The notes under the pieces: generated by a model
What the model was told of the DNA's origin: nothing
Database searches by the model: none
The model's input: only the letters and a program-made list of their open reading frames with translations
Shown: piece after piece, positions 25,460 through 33,897 of the stretch
Layout of the letters: every line of letters begins with the position of its first letter
Position numbering within the stretch: the first letter of the stretch is position 1
Made by a program: the position numbers and the translations under genes
NCBI RefSeq assembly: GCF_020883455.1
Contig: NZ_CP086615.1
Coordinates: forward strand, 2,356,001-2,420,000
From: Spiribacter halobius
GTDB taxonomy: Bacteria > Pseudomonadota > Gammaproteobacteria > Nitrococcales > Nitrococcaceae
Length of the DNA: 64,000 bases
Direction: 5' to 3'

Positions 25460-26466
25460 CCAGGCATTGCACCCCCGAGGAACTGCGCGAGCTCGTCACG
25501 GCCGCCCTGGAACGTGTCAACGTCCGGGCCGATGGCGCCGCAGCGGTGGCCCGCGCGCTGGTGGCAGCGGAGTGCGATGAGCTCGCCTCCCACGGCCTCT
25601 CCCGCGTTGCGTTCTATGCCGACCAGGCTGCGAGCGGCAAGGTTGACGGCCAGGCCGAGCCCAAGGTGGAAGCGGCCGGCGCCGTGGTCAACGTCGACGC
25701 GGCGGACGGCTTCGCCTACCTGGCCATCGAGCGCGGGCTGGAGACCGCGCTGGCGCGGGTCGGCGAGCAGGGCATCGTCGCGGTCGGAGTCGGCAATTCT
25801 CACCACTTCGGCGTCGCCGGGCATCATGTCGAGCGCATCGCCGAGGCCGGCTGCATCGGTATCGCCTTCGGCAACACGCCGGCGGCCATGGCGCCTTGGG
25901 GCGGGCGGCGGCCGCTGTTCGGCACCAATCCCATCGCGTTTGCCGCGCCGAGGGCGGGTCAGGCGCCGCTGGTGATGGATCTCTCCCTGAGCCGGGTGGC
26001 CCGCGGCAAGATCATGCTGGCGCAGCGCGAGGGGCAGGCCATCCCCGAGGGCTGGGCCCTGGATGCCGACGGCCAGCCGACCACGGACCCGGAAGCCGCG
26101 CTTGCCGGTAGTATGGTGCCACTGGGGGAGGCCAAGGGCTCCGCCCTGGCGCTGATGGTGGAGATCCTCGCCGGGGCGCTGACCGGCTCGCGCTTCGGCT
26201 TCGAGGCCGGGTCGTTCTTCACCGCCGAGGGCGATCCGCCGCGGGTGGGACAGCTCTTCCTGGTGCTGGATCCGGCGGCGTTTGGCGGAGCCGGGGACTT
26301 CGCGGAGCGCCTGGAGCATTTGCTGGGCGCGGTGGCAGCCGAGCCCGGCACGCGGCTGCCGGGGGCGCGGCGGCTGGCCGCCCGCGAGCGCATCGCTCGC
26401 GACGGCATCGCGGTGAGCGATGCTGCCTATGCCGATCTGCGCCGCCGAGCCGGCCGGCACGACTGA
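25456..26466 (+). CDS. comC: (R)-sulfolactate dehydrogenase (MDH/LDH2 family)
   Basis: This 336-residue protein belongs to the LDH2/MDH2 family of NAD(P)-dependent dehydrogenases. The catalytic His lies in ELASHGLSR; VGNSHHFGVAGHHVERI and TPAAMAPWGG with FGTNPIAFAAP are family blocks. ComC reduces 3-sulfopyruvate to (R)-sulfolactate, so slcC plus comC act as a two-step racemase feeding suyAB. Translation is coupled to slcC by the ATGA overlap, in keeping with balanced amounts of the two activities. Confidence 0.85.
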   Translation: MTRHCTPEELRELVTAALERVNVRADGAAAVARALVAAECDELASHGLSRVAFYADQAASGKVDGQAEPKVEAAGAVVNVDAADGFAYLAIERGLETALARVGEQGIVAVGVGNSHHFGVAGHHVERIAEAGCIGIAFGNTPAAMAPWGGRRPLFGTNPIAFAAPRAGQAPLVMDLSLSRVARGKIMLAQREGQAIPEGWALDADGQPTTDPEAALAGSMVPLGEAKGSALALMVEILAGALTGSRFGFEAGSFFTAEGDPPRVGQLFLVLDPAAFGGAGDFAERLEHLLGAVAAEPGTRLPGARRLAARERIARDGIAVSDAAYADLRRRAGRHD

Positions 26467-26487
26467 GCCAACATGGAGGCTGAACCC

Positions 26488-27234
26488 ATGACCGCTAAGG
26501 TTGCACTCATCACCGGCGCCGGCACCGGCCTCGGCCGCGCGGTAACCCGGGCACTGCTGGCCGACGGTTACGCGACGGTGCTCGCGGGCCGGCGGCGGGC
26601 GCCGCTGGAAGAGACTGCGCGCGGGGTGGAGGCGGAGCGGGTGCTGGTGGCACCCACCGACGTCTCGGACCCTGACGCGGTGGACGCGCTGTTCGAGCAG
26701 ATTCGCGCCCGCTTCGGACGGCTGGATGTCCTGTTCAACAACGCCGGGGCCATGGCACCGGGCTGCACGGTGGACGAGCTCGACTGGGCGCAATGGAAGA
26801 CGGTGGTGGACGTCAACCTCAACGGCGCCTTCCTCTGCGCCCGTGGCGCCTTCGGTCTGATGCGCCGGCAGTCGCCCCAGGGCGGGCGCATCATCAACAA
26901 CGGCTCCATCTCCGCCCACGCGCCGCGCCCGGGCTCGGCGGCCTATACCGCGACCAAGCACGCCATCACGGGGCTGACGCGCACGCTTTCCCTGGATGGG
27001 CGGCCGTTCGACATTGCCTGCGGGCAGATCGACATCGGCAACGCCGCCACCGAGATGACCGCGCGCATGCCGGAGGGCGTGCCGCAGGCGGACGGCAGCG
27101 TGCGCGCCGAGCCGGTAATGGATGTCGCGCACGTGGCCGAGGCGGTCCGCTACATGGCGGGGCTGCCGCTGGAGGCCAACGTCCAGTTCATGACCGTCAT
27201 GGCCACCAAGATGCCCTTCATCGGCCGCGGCTAG
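26488..27234 (+). CDS. SDR-family oxidoreductase at the end of the sulfolactate operon
   Basis: This 248-residue classical short-chain dehydrogenase has TGAGTGLGR near residue 9, NNAG near 83, a catalytic Ser in [10 protein letters not shown] near 136 and YTATK near 149-153. The ATG at 26488 follows ATGGAGGC; the ATG at 26473 lacks a site. It lies 21 bases after comC and is probably co-transcribed. No SDR is part of the core sulfolactate scheme I know, so it may feed the pathway, for example by oxidising dihydroxypropanesulfonate or sulfolactaldehyde, or have an unrelated job. This is inference. Confidence 0.85.
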   Translation: MTAKVALITGAGTGLGRAVTRALLADGYATVLAGRRRAPLEETARGVEAERVLVAPTDVSDPDAVDALFEQIRARFGRLDVLFNNAGAMAPGCTVDELDWAQWKTVVDVNLNGAFLCARGAFGLMRRQSPQGGRIINNGSISAHAPRPGSAAYTATKHAITGLTRTLSLDGRPFDIACGQIDIGNAATEMTARMPEGVPQADGSVRAEPVMDVAHVAEAVRYMAGLPLEANVQFMTVMATKMPFIGRG

Positions 27235-27905
27235 CCCGCATATCTCACCGGTCCGCGCCCGCAGCCGCGAACCGGTGAGATATGCGAGCCAGGGGCGCTC
27301 AGAGGAACGGCGGCGACAGCAGCTCGGCGAGGAAGCGGGGCAGCAGCCGCGGCTCCAGCAGCAGCATTGAAGGCCACGCCCCAGGCACCGCCCCAGAGGT
27401 GGGCGCTGTGGTTGATGGCGTCCTGCCCCTGACGCTCGGCGTACACCGAGTAGGCGACATAGGCGGCAGCGAAGATGATCGCCGGCACCGGCACCACGAA
27501 CACCAGCAGCGTGCTCCAGGGCGCCAGCAGGATGTAGGCAAAGAGCATCGCAGAGACTGCCCCGGAGGCGCCGAGGCTGCGGTAGCCCGGGTCGCGCCGG
27601 TGGCGGAAGTGGCTGGGCAGCATCGCGACCACGATGCCGGCGGCGTAGAAGAGCACGAACCCCTCGATGCCGATGCGCGGCGCCAGCACCCGCTCCATGG
27701 TGCTGCCAAAGAAGTACAGCGTCACCATGTTGAACACGAGGTGGGCGCCGTCGGCGTGCACCAGGCCGTGGGTCAGCAGCCGCCACCACTCGCCCCGGGC
27801 GACCGCAGGCGGCCAGTAGATCAGCCGATCGAGCCAGTCCGGCCGCTGCCAGGCATACCAGGACACGGCGGCGGTGACGGCGATCAGGAACAGAGTGGCG
27901 TTCAT
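27231..27905 (-). CDS. Rhomboid-family intramembrane serine protease, 3' end probably frameshifted
   Basis: The frame encodes 224 residues with about five to six membrane helices. Catalytic Ser115 lies in LGASGAVSA and His169 in [24 protein letters not shown] (near 46-60) is the conserved helix-2 motif. After residue 180 the frame becomes Ala-rich and runs through a palindrome to a late stop. The -1/+1 alternative frame from about 27365 reads [15 protein letters not shown] and stops at 27299, which looks like a true rhomboid tail. A one-base slip in the GCTGCTGCT tract near 27355-27370 is the simplest explanation. The catalytic core is unaffected. Confidence 0.82.
   Translation of the reverse strand: MNATLFLIAVTAAVSWYAWQRPDWLDRLIYWPPAVARGEWWRLLTHGLVHADGAHLVFNMVTLYFFGSTMERVLAPRIGIEGFVLFYAAGIVVAMLPSHFRHRRDPGYRSLGASGAVSAMLFAYILLAPWSTLLVFVVPVPAIIFAAAYVAYSVYAERQGQDAINHSAHLWGGAWGVAFNAAAGAAAAAPLPRRAAVAAVPLSAPGSHISPVRGCGRGPVRYAG
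27233..27290. repeat. Palindrome copy B between convergent genes
   Basis: AGCCCGCATATCTCACCGGT (27233-27252) pairs with ACCGGTGAGATATGCGAGCC (27271-27290), with mismatches only near the outer end, around an 18-base GC loop. It begins in the SDR's TAG stop codon and lies before the proposed true rhomboid stop at 27299. Confidence 0.8.
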
Positions 27906-27982
27906 GCAGTCTCCTGCAGGCTAGGCGCCGTTACCATACCGGATCGCCCGGCCGCGCGCCGTTGCCATTGCAAGGAGTCTGC

Positions 27983-28744
27983 ATGAGTCGCGTTTTCCGC
28001 CACTGGCTGCTGGATCTGGACGGGGTCGTCTATGTGGGCGATGCGCCGCTGCCGGGCGCGCCGGAGGCCGTCGAGACCCTGCGTCGCCGGGGCTGCCGCG
28101 TGCGTTTCCTCACCAACGACCCGCTGCCCACCCGCGCGGCGGCGGCGGCGCGGCTGGAGCGCTACGGCATCCCCGCCGAGGCGAAGGACATGGTGACCTC
28201 CGGCTGGGCGACGGCCCGGACGCTGCGCGGCCGGGGCCTGGAGCGGGTGGCCGTGATCGGCAGTGACGGGCTGCGCGAGGAGATCGCGGCGGCTGGCCTG
28301 GCTCTGGTGAGCGATGACTCCGCGGAGGCCCTGGTGGTGGGCTGCGACGACGGCATTGGCTACGCGGACCTGCGCCTTGGCGTGCGCCTGCTGCACCGCG
28401 GTGCGGCGTTCGTTGCCACCAATGCCGACGCGGTCTTTCCCACGCCGGAGGGCCCGGCCCCCGCCACGGGCGCCATCGTCGCCGCGCTGCGTTACGCGTC
28501 GGGCCGCGAGGCGGAAGTGATCGGCAAGCCCTCGCCGGCGATGTTCGAGGCCGCCCTCGAGGGCGCGCCCCGGGAGGCGGCGGTGATGGTCGGGGATACG
28601 CCGGCCACGGACATCGCCGGGGCCCGCCGGGCTGGCATCGCCGCGGTGCTGGTGGCGGCAGACGGCGCCAGCCCTGGGCTGCCCCCGGAGCTGCGCCCCG
28701 ACCGGGTCGTCAGAGGGCTGGCGGAGCTGCTGGCCGATGGCTGA
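27983..28744 (+). CDS. HAD-IIA family phosphatase (NagD-like)
   Basis: This 253-residue protein has the HAD nucleophile motif LLDLDGVVY near residue 9, the type IIA cap, motif II FLTND near 46, Lys in VIGKPSPAMF near 185, and the acidic MVGDTPATDI near 207. NagD, AraL and phosphoglycolate-type phosphatases share this build, so the natural substrate (a small sugar or nucleotide phosphate) is uncertain. The ATG at 27983 follows AAGGAG. Its 3' end overlaps the convergent Ada-like gene by 35 bases. Confidence 0.88.
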   Translation: MSRVFRHWLLDLDGVVYVGDAPLPGAPEAVETLRRRGCRVRFLTNDPLPTRAAAAARLERYGIPAEAKDMVTSGWATARTLRGRGLERVAVIGSDGLREEIAAAGLALVSDDSAEALVVGCDDGIGYADLRLGVRLLHRGAAFVATNADAVFPTPEGPAPATGAIVAALRYASGREAEVIGKPSPAMFEAALEGAPREAAVMVGDTPATDIAGARRAGIAAVLVAADGASPGLPPELRPDRVVRGLAELLADG

Positions 28745-29621
28745 ACGGTGGATCCGCCGGTGCGCCGCCGTACCGGGCGGCCTCCCAGCCCACCAGCGCG
28801 CGCTTGCGCAGGGCGCCGCCGGCGTACTCGCCGAGCACGCCGCTGGCGCGAACCACGCGATGGCACGGGATCAGCAGCGCTATGGGATTGGCGCCCACCG
28901 CCCGCCCCACGGCGCGGTTTGCCCGCGGGCGACCGATGAACCGTGCGATATCGCCGTAGCTGGCGAGCGTGCCCGGCGGCAGCGCCAGCAGCGCCCGCCA
29001 GACGCTGAGCTCGAAGTTCGTGCCGCGGGGGGCGAGAGCGCAGGGCGGCGGCGCCGAGCCGTCCAGCGCGGCGGCCACGGCACCGGTGGCCCGCGCATCC
29101 GTGTCGAGCCGCGCTGCCGGGTAGGCTCGGCGCAGATCCGCCAGGGCCGCGGCCTGGTCGTCGGCGAACTCGAGATGGCAGATGCCCTCGGGCGCCAGGG
29201 CGATCAGCACACGGCCGAACGGGCTGTCGTGGCAGCCCACGCGCAGGCTGAGCCCGCGGCCGCCAGTGCGGTAGCGCCCGGGCGTCATGCCGTCGCTGGC
29301 GAGAATCAGGTCATGCAGCCGCGAGGGTCCGGAGAGCCCGCCATCCAGTGCCGCCTCCAGCACGCTGCGCCCGGCGCGCAGGCGGGCACGGGTGTGCTCC
29401 ACGGTGAGGAACTGCAGGAAGCGTTTCGGCGAGATCCCCGCCCAGCGCTGGAACAGGCGCTGGAAGTGAGCCGGACTGAGGTGCACCGCTGCCGCTACGG
29501 TCTCCAGCGCCGGCTGCTCGCGCCAGTGTTGCTCCAGATAGGCGAGGGCGGCCACCACCCGGCGGAAATCCTCCGGGCGGGCGGCGACCGCGGCGTCGTG
29601 GGGGGTCGTTGCGGTGTCCAT
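28710..29621 (-). CDS. AraC-domain/methylated-DNA-cysteine methyltransferase fusion (Ada-like)
   Basis: This 303-residue protein has an AraC-type helix-turn-helix region (about 20-125) and a C-terminal O6-alkylguanine-DNA methyltransferase domain (about 130-290). The alkyl-accepting cysteine is in IPCHRVVRASG, with PGTLASYGDIARFIGRP as the DNA-binding helix region before it. It lacks the zinc-binding N-terminal Ada domain that repairs phosphotriesters, so it resembles the shortened Ada class. It repairs O6-methylguanine and may activate its own gene. The upstream ribosome site is weak. Confidence 0.92.
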   Translation of the reverse strand: MDTATTPHDAAVAARPEDFRRVVAALAYLEQHWREQPALETVAAAVHLSPAHFQRLFQRWAGISPKRFLQFLTVEHTRARLRAGRSVLEAALDGGLSGPSRLHDLILASDGMTPGRYRTGGRGLSLRVGCHDSPFGRVLIALAPEGICHLEFADDQAAALADLRRAYPAARLDTDARATGAVAAALDGSAPPPCALAPRGTNFELSVWRALLALPPGTLASYGDIARFIGRPRANRAVGRAVGANPIALLIPCHRVVRASGVLGEYAGGALRKRALVGWEAARYGGAPADPPFSHRPAAPPAL

Positions 29622-29707
29622 GGCGGCAGGGTAACGCGCCCATGCGCCGGCGCCACCCGAATCCTGCGCCCGCGGACGCCAGGCGCCGCACTGCCGGGAG
29701 CCCGCGC

Positions 29708-30403
29708 ATGAGCCGCTGGAGCGCGCTGCTGGACGTCACCCTCGGAGTGATGCTCACGCTTGCCGCCGGCCTGCTGGCGAGTCTGCTCGGCGGCTGGCTG
29801 TTCGGCACGCTCGGCCTGCCGCTGCTTACGCTTGCCCTGGTGCAGGGGGTGATCATCCTGCTGGGTCTGCGCGCGCTGCTGCACTGGCGCGGCGAGGGCT
29901 GGCGGGGGCTCGGCCTGGTGCCGCCGCGCCCGGTGGATGTCCTGCGCGGTCTCGGCGCGCTGGCGCTGGTGTTCGCGCTGAACGCGACGGTGGCGCTGGC
30001 GGCTGACTGGCTGGCCCCGGAGGTGCTCGCGGATCATCAGCAGCGCCTAGGCGGCGTTGCCCAGCTCATGGCGGGGAGCGTGCCCATGGCCGGCGTGGCC
30101 GCGGTGATGTTCTTCGTGGGCTTCTATGAGGAGGTGATGGCCCGGGGCTTCCTGCTTGCCCGCTGCCGTCGCCTGCTGCCCGGCCGCTGGCCACCGGTGC
30201 TGCTGTCCTCGCTGCTGTTCGGCCTGGGGCATGCCTACCAGGGGGCCTTCGGGGTCGCCCAGACGGCGCTGATCGGGGTCGTGCTGGCGCTGCTCTACCT
30301 GCGCTGGCAGACGCTCTGGCCGCTGATCATCGCCCACGGCCTGCTCAACACCATCGCCATCGCCGCCTTCCGAGCCATCGACGGCGGCGGCGCGTTATCC
30401 TGA
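29708..30403 (+). CDS. CPBP-family intramembrane metalloprotease
   Basis: This 231-residue protein has six to eight predicted membrane helices and the three CPBP (Abi/CAAX-prenyl protease) motifs: FYEEVMARGFLLAR, FGLGHAYQG and IIAHGLLNT, supplying the catalytic Glu pair and two His. Bacterial members serve in bacteriocin immunity or membrane protein processing; the substrate is unknown. I chose the ATG at 29708, behind CGGGAG. It is followed 38 bases later by the M42 peptidase. Confidence 0.85.
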   Translation: MSRWSALLDVTLGVMLTLAAGLLASLLGGWLFGTLGLPLLTLALVQGVIILLGLRALLHWRGEGWRGLGLVPPRPVDVLRGLGALALVFALNATVALAADWLAPEVLADHQQRLGGVAQLMAGSVPMAGVAAVMFFVGFYEEVMARGFLLARCRRLLPGRWPPVLLSSLLFGLGHAYQGAFGVAQTALIGVVLALLYLRWQTLWPLIIAHGLLNTIAIAAFRAIDGGGALS

Positions 30404-30441
30404 TGCCCGATTGACCACACTTGAACACGGGAGAAGCCACC

Positions 30442-31710
30442 ATGGCCGAGAACGACGCCCCCTGGAACCAGCCCATGCCGGAGGGCCAGTTCCAGCTCAT
30501 GCACGACATCCTGGCGGCACCGAGCCCCATTGGTATCGAAGGCGCCATGACGCTGGGCGTGCTCAAGCCCTATTTCGAGAGCTTCGCACCGTCAGGCTGG
30601 GCGGTGCAGCAGTTCAAGGGCCACGCCGGCGTGATCCTGGATACCCATCCGGGGCGCGACGACCTGTTCAAGGTCATGGTCATCGGACACGCCGACAAGA
30701 TCCGCATGCAGGTGCGCAGCATCGGCGAGGACGGCAAGATCTGGATCAACAGCGACTCCTTCCTGCCCACCACGCTGATTGGGCATGAGGTGGTGCTGTT
30801 CAGCGAGGATCCGGAGCAGCCCGGCCGCTACCGCCGCATCGAGGGCGGCACGGTAGAGGCGCTCGGCGCCATCCACTTCGCCGACCAGAGCGTGCGCACC
30901 GGTGAGAAGGGCGTGAAAAAGGAGCAGCTCTACCTGGAGCTGCAGCTGACCGGCCCGAAAAAGAAGAAGCAGGTGGAGGACCTCGGTATCCGACCCGGCG
31001 ACAGCATCCTCCTGAATCGGCCCATTCGCCGCGGCTTCGGGCCGGACAGCTTCTATGGCGCCTACCTGGATAACGGCCTCGGCTGCTTCGTCACCGCCGA
31101 GACCGCGCGCATGATCGCCGAATGGGGCGGGGCCGAGAACATCCGCATGCTCTTCACCGTTGCCACCTACGAGGAGATCGGCCGCTTCGGCAGCCGGGTG
31201 CTGGCCGGGGAGATGGCACCGGACGCCATCGTCGGCGTGGATGTGAACCACGACTTCAGCGCCGCGCCGGGCGTCGCCGACAAGCGATTCTGCCCGCTGG
31301 AGATGGGCAAGGGCTTCACCCTGAGTGTCGGCTCCGTCGTCAGCGAGCAGCTGAACAGCATCATCGAGGCCACCGCCAGGGAACACGGCATCCCGATGCA
31401 ACGGGACGTGGTCGGGGTGGACACCGGTACCGACGGCATGGCGGGCGTGCTCGGCAACGTTGACTGCGCGGCCACCTCGGTGGGCTTCCCCATCCGCAAC
31501 ATGCATACCATCTCGGAAAGCGGCTGCACGCGGGACGTCATCGCAGCAATTCACGGCGTCGCCCGGGCGCTGCAGGCACTGGACCGGGCGGAGACCGAGC
31601 CGGGCACGCTGGCGCGCCGCTTTCGCGAGAACCACCCCCGCCTCGATCAGGCGGCGCCGCTGGCACACCCGGGGCTTCCGGCGGATGAGGACAAGGACGC
31701 CGACGCCTGA
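30442..31710 (+). CDS. M42-family metallopeptidase
   Basis: This 422-residue protein has the M42 metal-site pattern: GHADKI near residue 80, Asp in GAYLDNGLGCF near 211, TYEEIGRFG with the catalytic Glu pair near 247, GVDVNHD near 268 and HTISE near 358. Family members are cytoplasmic self-compartmentalising aminopeptidases. There is a Lys-rich insert (PKKKKQVED) in the PDZ-like domain. The ATG at 30442 follows GGGAGAAG. The C-terminal Glu/Asp-rich tail is not conserved. Confidence 0.85.
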   Translation: MAENDAPWNQPMPEGQFQLMHDILAAPSPIGIEGAMTLGVLKPYFESFAPSGWAVQQFKGHAGVILDTHPGRDDLFKVMVIGHADKIRMQVRSIGEDGKIWINSDSFLPTTLIGHEVVLFSEDPEQPGRYRRIEGGTVEALGAIHFADQSVRTGEKGVKKEQLYLELQLTGPKKKKQVEDLGIRPGDSILLNRPIRRGFGPDSFYGAYLDNGLGCFVTAETARMIAEWGGAENIRMLFTVATYEEIGRFGSRVLAGEMAPDAIVGVDVNHDFSAAPGVADKRFCPLEMGKGFTLSVGSVVSEQLNSIIEATAREHGIPMQRDVVGVDTGTDGMAGVLGNVDCAATSVGFPIRNMHTISESGCTRDVIAAIHGVARALQALDRAETEPGTLARRFRENHPRLDQAAPLAHPGLPADEDKDADA

Positions 31711-31858
31711 AGCCGATCGACGCCGCGGGCGGGGGCGCCCGCGGCGCACCCCGGATGCCGACGAACGGTGTGCGCCGGGCTCGTGCTGCAACAAAACTGA
31801 CTCCATGCGGCGGTAGTTTGGAATGGCTCCATCCACAACGTTGCATCGGAGGTGCCCC

Positions 31859-33844
31859 GTGAGTGCTGTCGATCCCCGCGCCCCTTCCGCCTATCGCCCG
31901 GAACCCGAGTCCAACAGTGATCCCAACGAGCCCGTGGACAACCCCTCCACGAACCCGACCTTCGCGGAAGTGCTTGAGCGCCGTTGCTCACGGCGGGATG
32001 TCCTGCGCGGCAGCCTGAATGCCGTGGTGGCCGGACTGGTCGTCGGCTCGGGCCTGCCGGCACTGGCCCGCGCGGCCACGGCGCCCGGCGCTGACCATGC
32101 CGCCGCGCCGCTGCTTGGCTTCGAGGCAATCCCGGTGGACTTCGAGTATCGGGTGCAGGTGCCCCGCGGTTACCGGGCGCAGGCCTTCCTGCCCTGGGGC
32201 ACGCCGATCTGCGGCCATTTCCCGGCTTATCGGGATGGCGGCGGCAACAGCGGGGCCGACCAGGAATGCCAGGTGGGTTACAACCACGACGGCATGCACT
32301 ACTTCCCCCTCGATGGCGCCAGTTCCGAGAGCCATCACGGCGTGCTGTGCATCAACCATGAGTACATCCAGCCCTCGGACCTGCATCCGAACGGCCCCAC
32401 CGTGGAGGACGGGGTGCGCACCGTCGCGGACGAGGTACGCAAGGAAATCGCCGCCCACGGGGTTTCCGTCGTGGAGATCCGGCGCAATCCCGGCAGCCGT
32501 TCCTGGGAGGTGGTGCGCGGCACCCTCAACCGACGGATTACCGCCAGCACGCCGATGGAGATCGCCGGGCCGGCTCGCGGCTCTGCGCTGCTGCGCACGC
32601 GCTTCAGCCCCGAGGGCACGCGCACCCGCGGCACCGTCAATAACTGCGCCAACGGGTATACGCCGTGGGGCACCTACCTCACCTGCGAGGAGAACTTCCA
32701 CGGCTACTTCCTGAACACCGGCGAGCAGCCGCGTGAACATGCCCGCTATGGTGTGGCCGCGGAGAAGACCCGGTATGGCTGGGAGAGCGTGCGGGACATC
32801 GATGAGTTTGCGCGCTTTGATGCCACCCCCCGGGGTGAGGAGGCCACCGCCGACTACCGCAACGAGCCGAACACCTTCGGCTGGGTCGTGGAGATCGACC
32901 CGATGGACCCGGAGGGCATACCGGTCAAGCGCACGGCGCTCGGGCGGTTTCGCCACGAGGGGGCCTGGATGGCACCCCCGGTCACCGGCCGGCCGCTGAC
33001 CGTGTATATGGGCGACGATGCCCGGTTCGAGTACATCTACAAGTTCGTGACCCGCGAGCCCTACAACCCGCGTACCGCAAGCGGTGCGCTGCTGGACGAG
33101 GGCACGCTGTACGTCGCCCGCTTCCACGACGACGGCACCGGCGAGTGGGTTGCCCTGGACTTCGAGGATCCGCGGTTTCGCGCTGCCGCCCGCGAGGCGG
33201 GCGTGACGTTCGCGGACCAGGCGGATGTGCTGGTGAATACCCGCACTGCCGCAGATGTGGTCGGCGCCACGAAGATGGACCGGCCGGAATGGGGTACGGT
33301 GAATCCCCAGACCGGCGAGGTCTACATGACGCTCACCAACAACAGCGAGCGGGAGCCGGACCAGACCAACGCCGCCAATCCGCGCGGGCCGAATGCCTAC
33401 GGGCAGATCATCCGCTGGCGGGAGGCGGAGGGCGAGCACCACGCCACCCGCTTCGAGTGGGATCTGTTCGTGGTGGCAGGGCCGCCGGACAACAGCCGGA
33501 TCTTCAACGGCCAGCCGCTCGATGCCAGCAACGTGTTCAACAGCCCGGACGGGCTCTGGTTCGATCCGAACGGTGTGCTCTGGATTCAGACCGACGGCGA
33601 TCAGAGCGAGCCCTTCGGCAACAACCAGATGCTGGCGGCGGACCCACGCACCGGTGAGATCCGGCGGTTTTTCACCGGCGCCCGGGACTGCGAGGTGACC
33701 GGCGTGGACATGACCCCGGATGGCCGCACGATGTTCGTCAACGTGCAGCATCCCGGTGGCAGCTGGCCCGACGGCGGTGATAGCCGTCCGCGCCCGGCGA
33801 CGGTGATCGTTACCCGGGACGACGGCGGGTTGATTGGCCTCTGA
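31859..33844 (+). CDS. phoX: PhoX-family alkaline phosphatase, Tat-exported (DUF839)
   Basis: This 661-residue protein has a twin-arginine signal after a 40-residue leader (RRCSRRDVLRG, with the pair at 45-46, then a hydrophobic stretch ending LPALARA). The DUF839 core shows NNCANGYTPWGTYLTCEENF, typical of PhoX, and later FNSPDGLWFDPNGVLWIQTD. PhoX enzymes are periplasmic calcium/iron phosphatases that release phosphate from esters. The start is GTG at 31859 behind ATCGGAGGTG. No Pho box was recognised upstream. It ends at a strong hairpin. Confidence 0.85.
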   Translation: MSAVDPRAPSAYRPEPESNSDPNEPVDNPSTNPTFAEVLERRCSRRDVLRGSLNAVVAGLVVGSGLPALARAATAPGADHAAAPLLGFEAIPVDFEYRVQVPRGYRAQAFLPWGTPICGHFPAYRDGGGNSGADQECQVGYNHDGMHYFPLDGASSESHHGVLCINHEYIQPSDLHPNGPTVEDGVRTVADEVRKEIAAHGVSVVEIRRNPGSRSWEVVRGTLNRRITASTPMEIAGPARGSALLRTRFSPEGTRTRGTVNNCANGYTPWGTYLTCEENFHGYFLNTGEQPREHARYGVAAEKTRYGWESVRDIDEFARFDATPRGEEATADYRNEPNTFGWVVEIDPMDPEGIPVKRTALGRFRHEGAWMAPPVTGRPLTVYMGDDARFEYIYKFVTREPYNPRTASGALLDEGTLYVARFHDDGTGEWVALDFEDPRFRAAAREAGVTFADQADVLVNTRTAADVVGATKMDRPEWGTVNPQTGEVYMTLTNNSEREPDQTNAANPRGPNAYGQIIRWREAEGEHHATRFEWDLFVVAGPPDNSRIFNGQPLDASNVFNSPDGLWFDPNGVLWIQTDGDQSEPFGNNQMLAADPRTGEIRRFFTGARDCEVTGVDMTPDGRTMFVNVQHPGGSWPDGGDSRPRPATVIVTRDDGGLIGL

Positions 33845-33865
33845 GTGAGGTAGTCCGCCTCTGCG

Positions 33866-33897
33866 CGATGAGCCGGCGCCTCAGCGCCGGCTCATCG
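33866..33897. terminator. Bidirectional terminator hairpin, phoX/pbpG
   Basis: CGATGAGCCGGCGC and GCGCCGGCTCATCG form a perfect 14-base stem with loop CTCA. It overlaps the stop codon of the convergent endopeptidase gene. Confidence 0.7.

Noticed and set aside
25159-27789. An 876-residue open frame on the minus strand.
   Set aside because: It is the complement of comC and the SDR, with the Arg/Gly/His-rich composition typical of antisense frames in GC-rich DNA and no recognisable domain.
31988-33751. A 587-residue open frame on the minus strand inside phoX.
   Set aside because: Shadow of phoX; the plus-strand gene has the Tat signal and DUF839 motifs.
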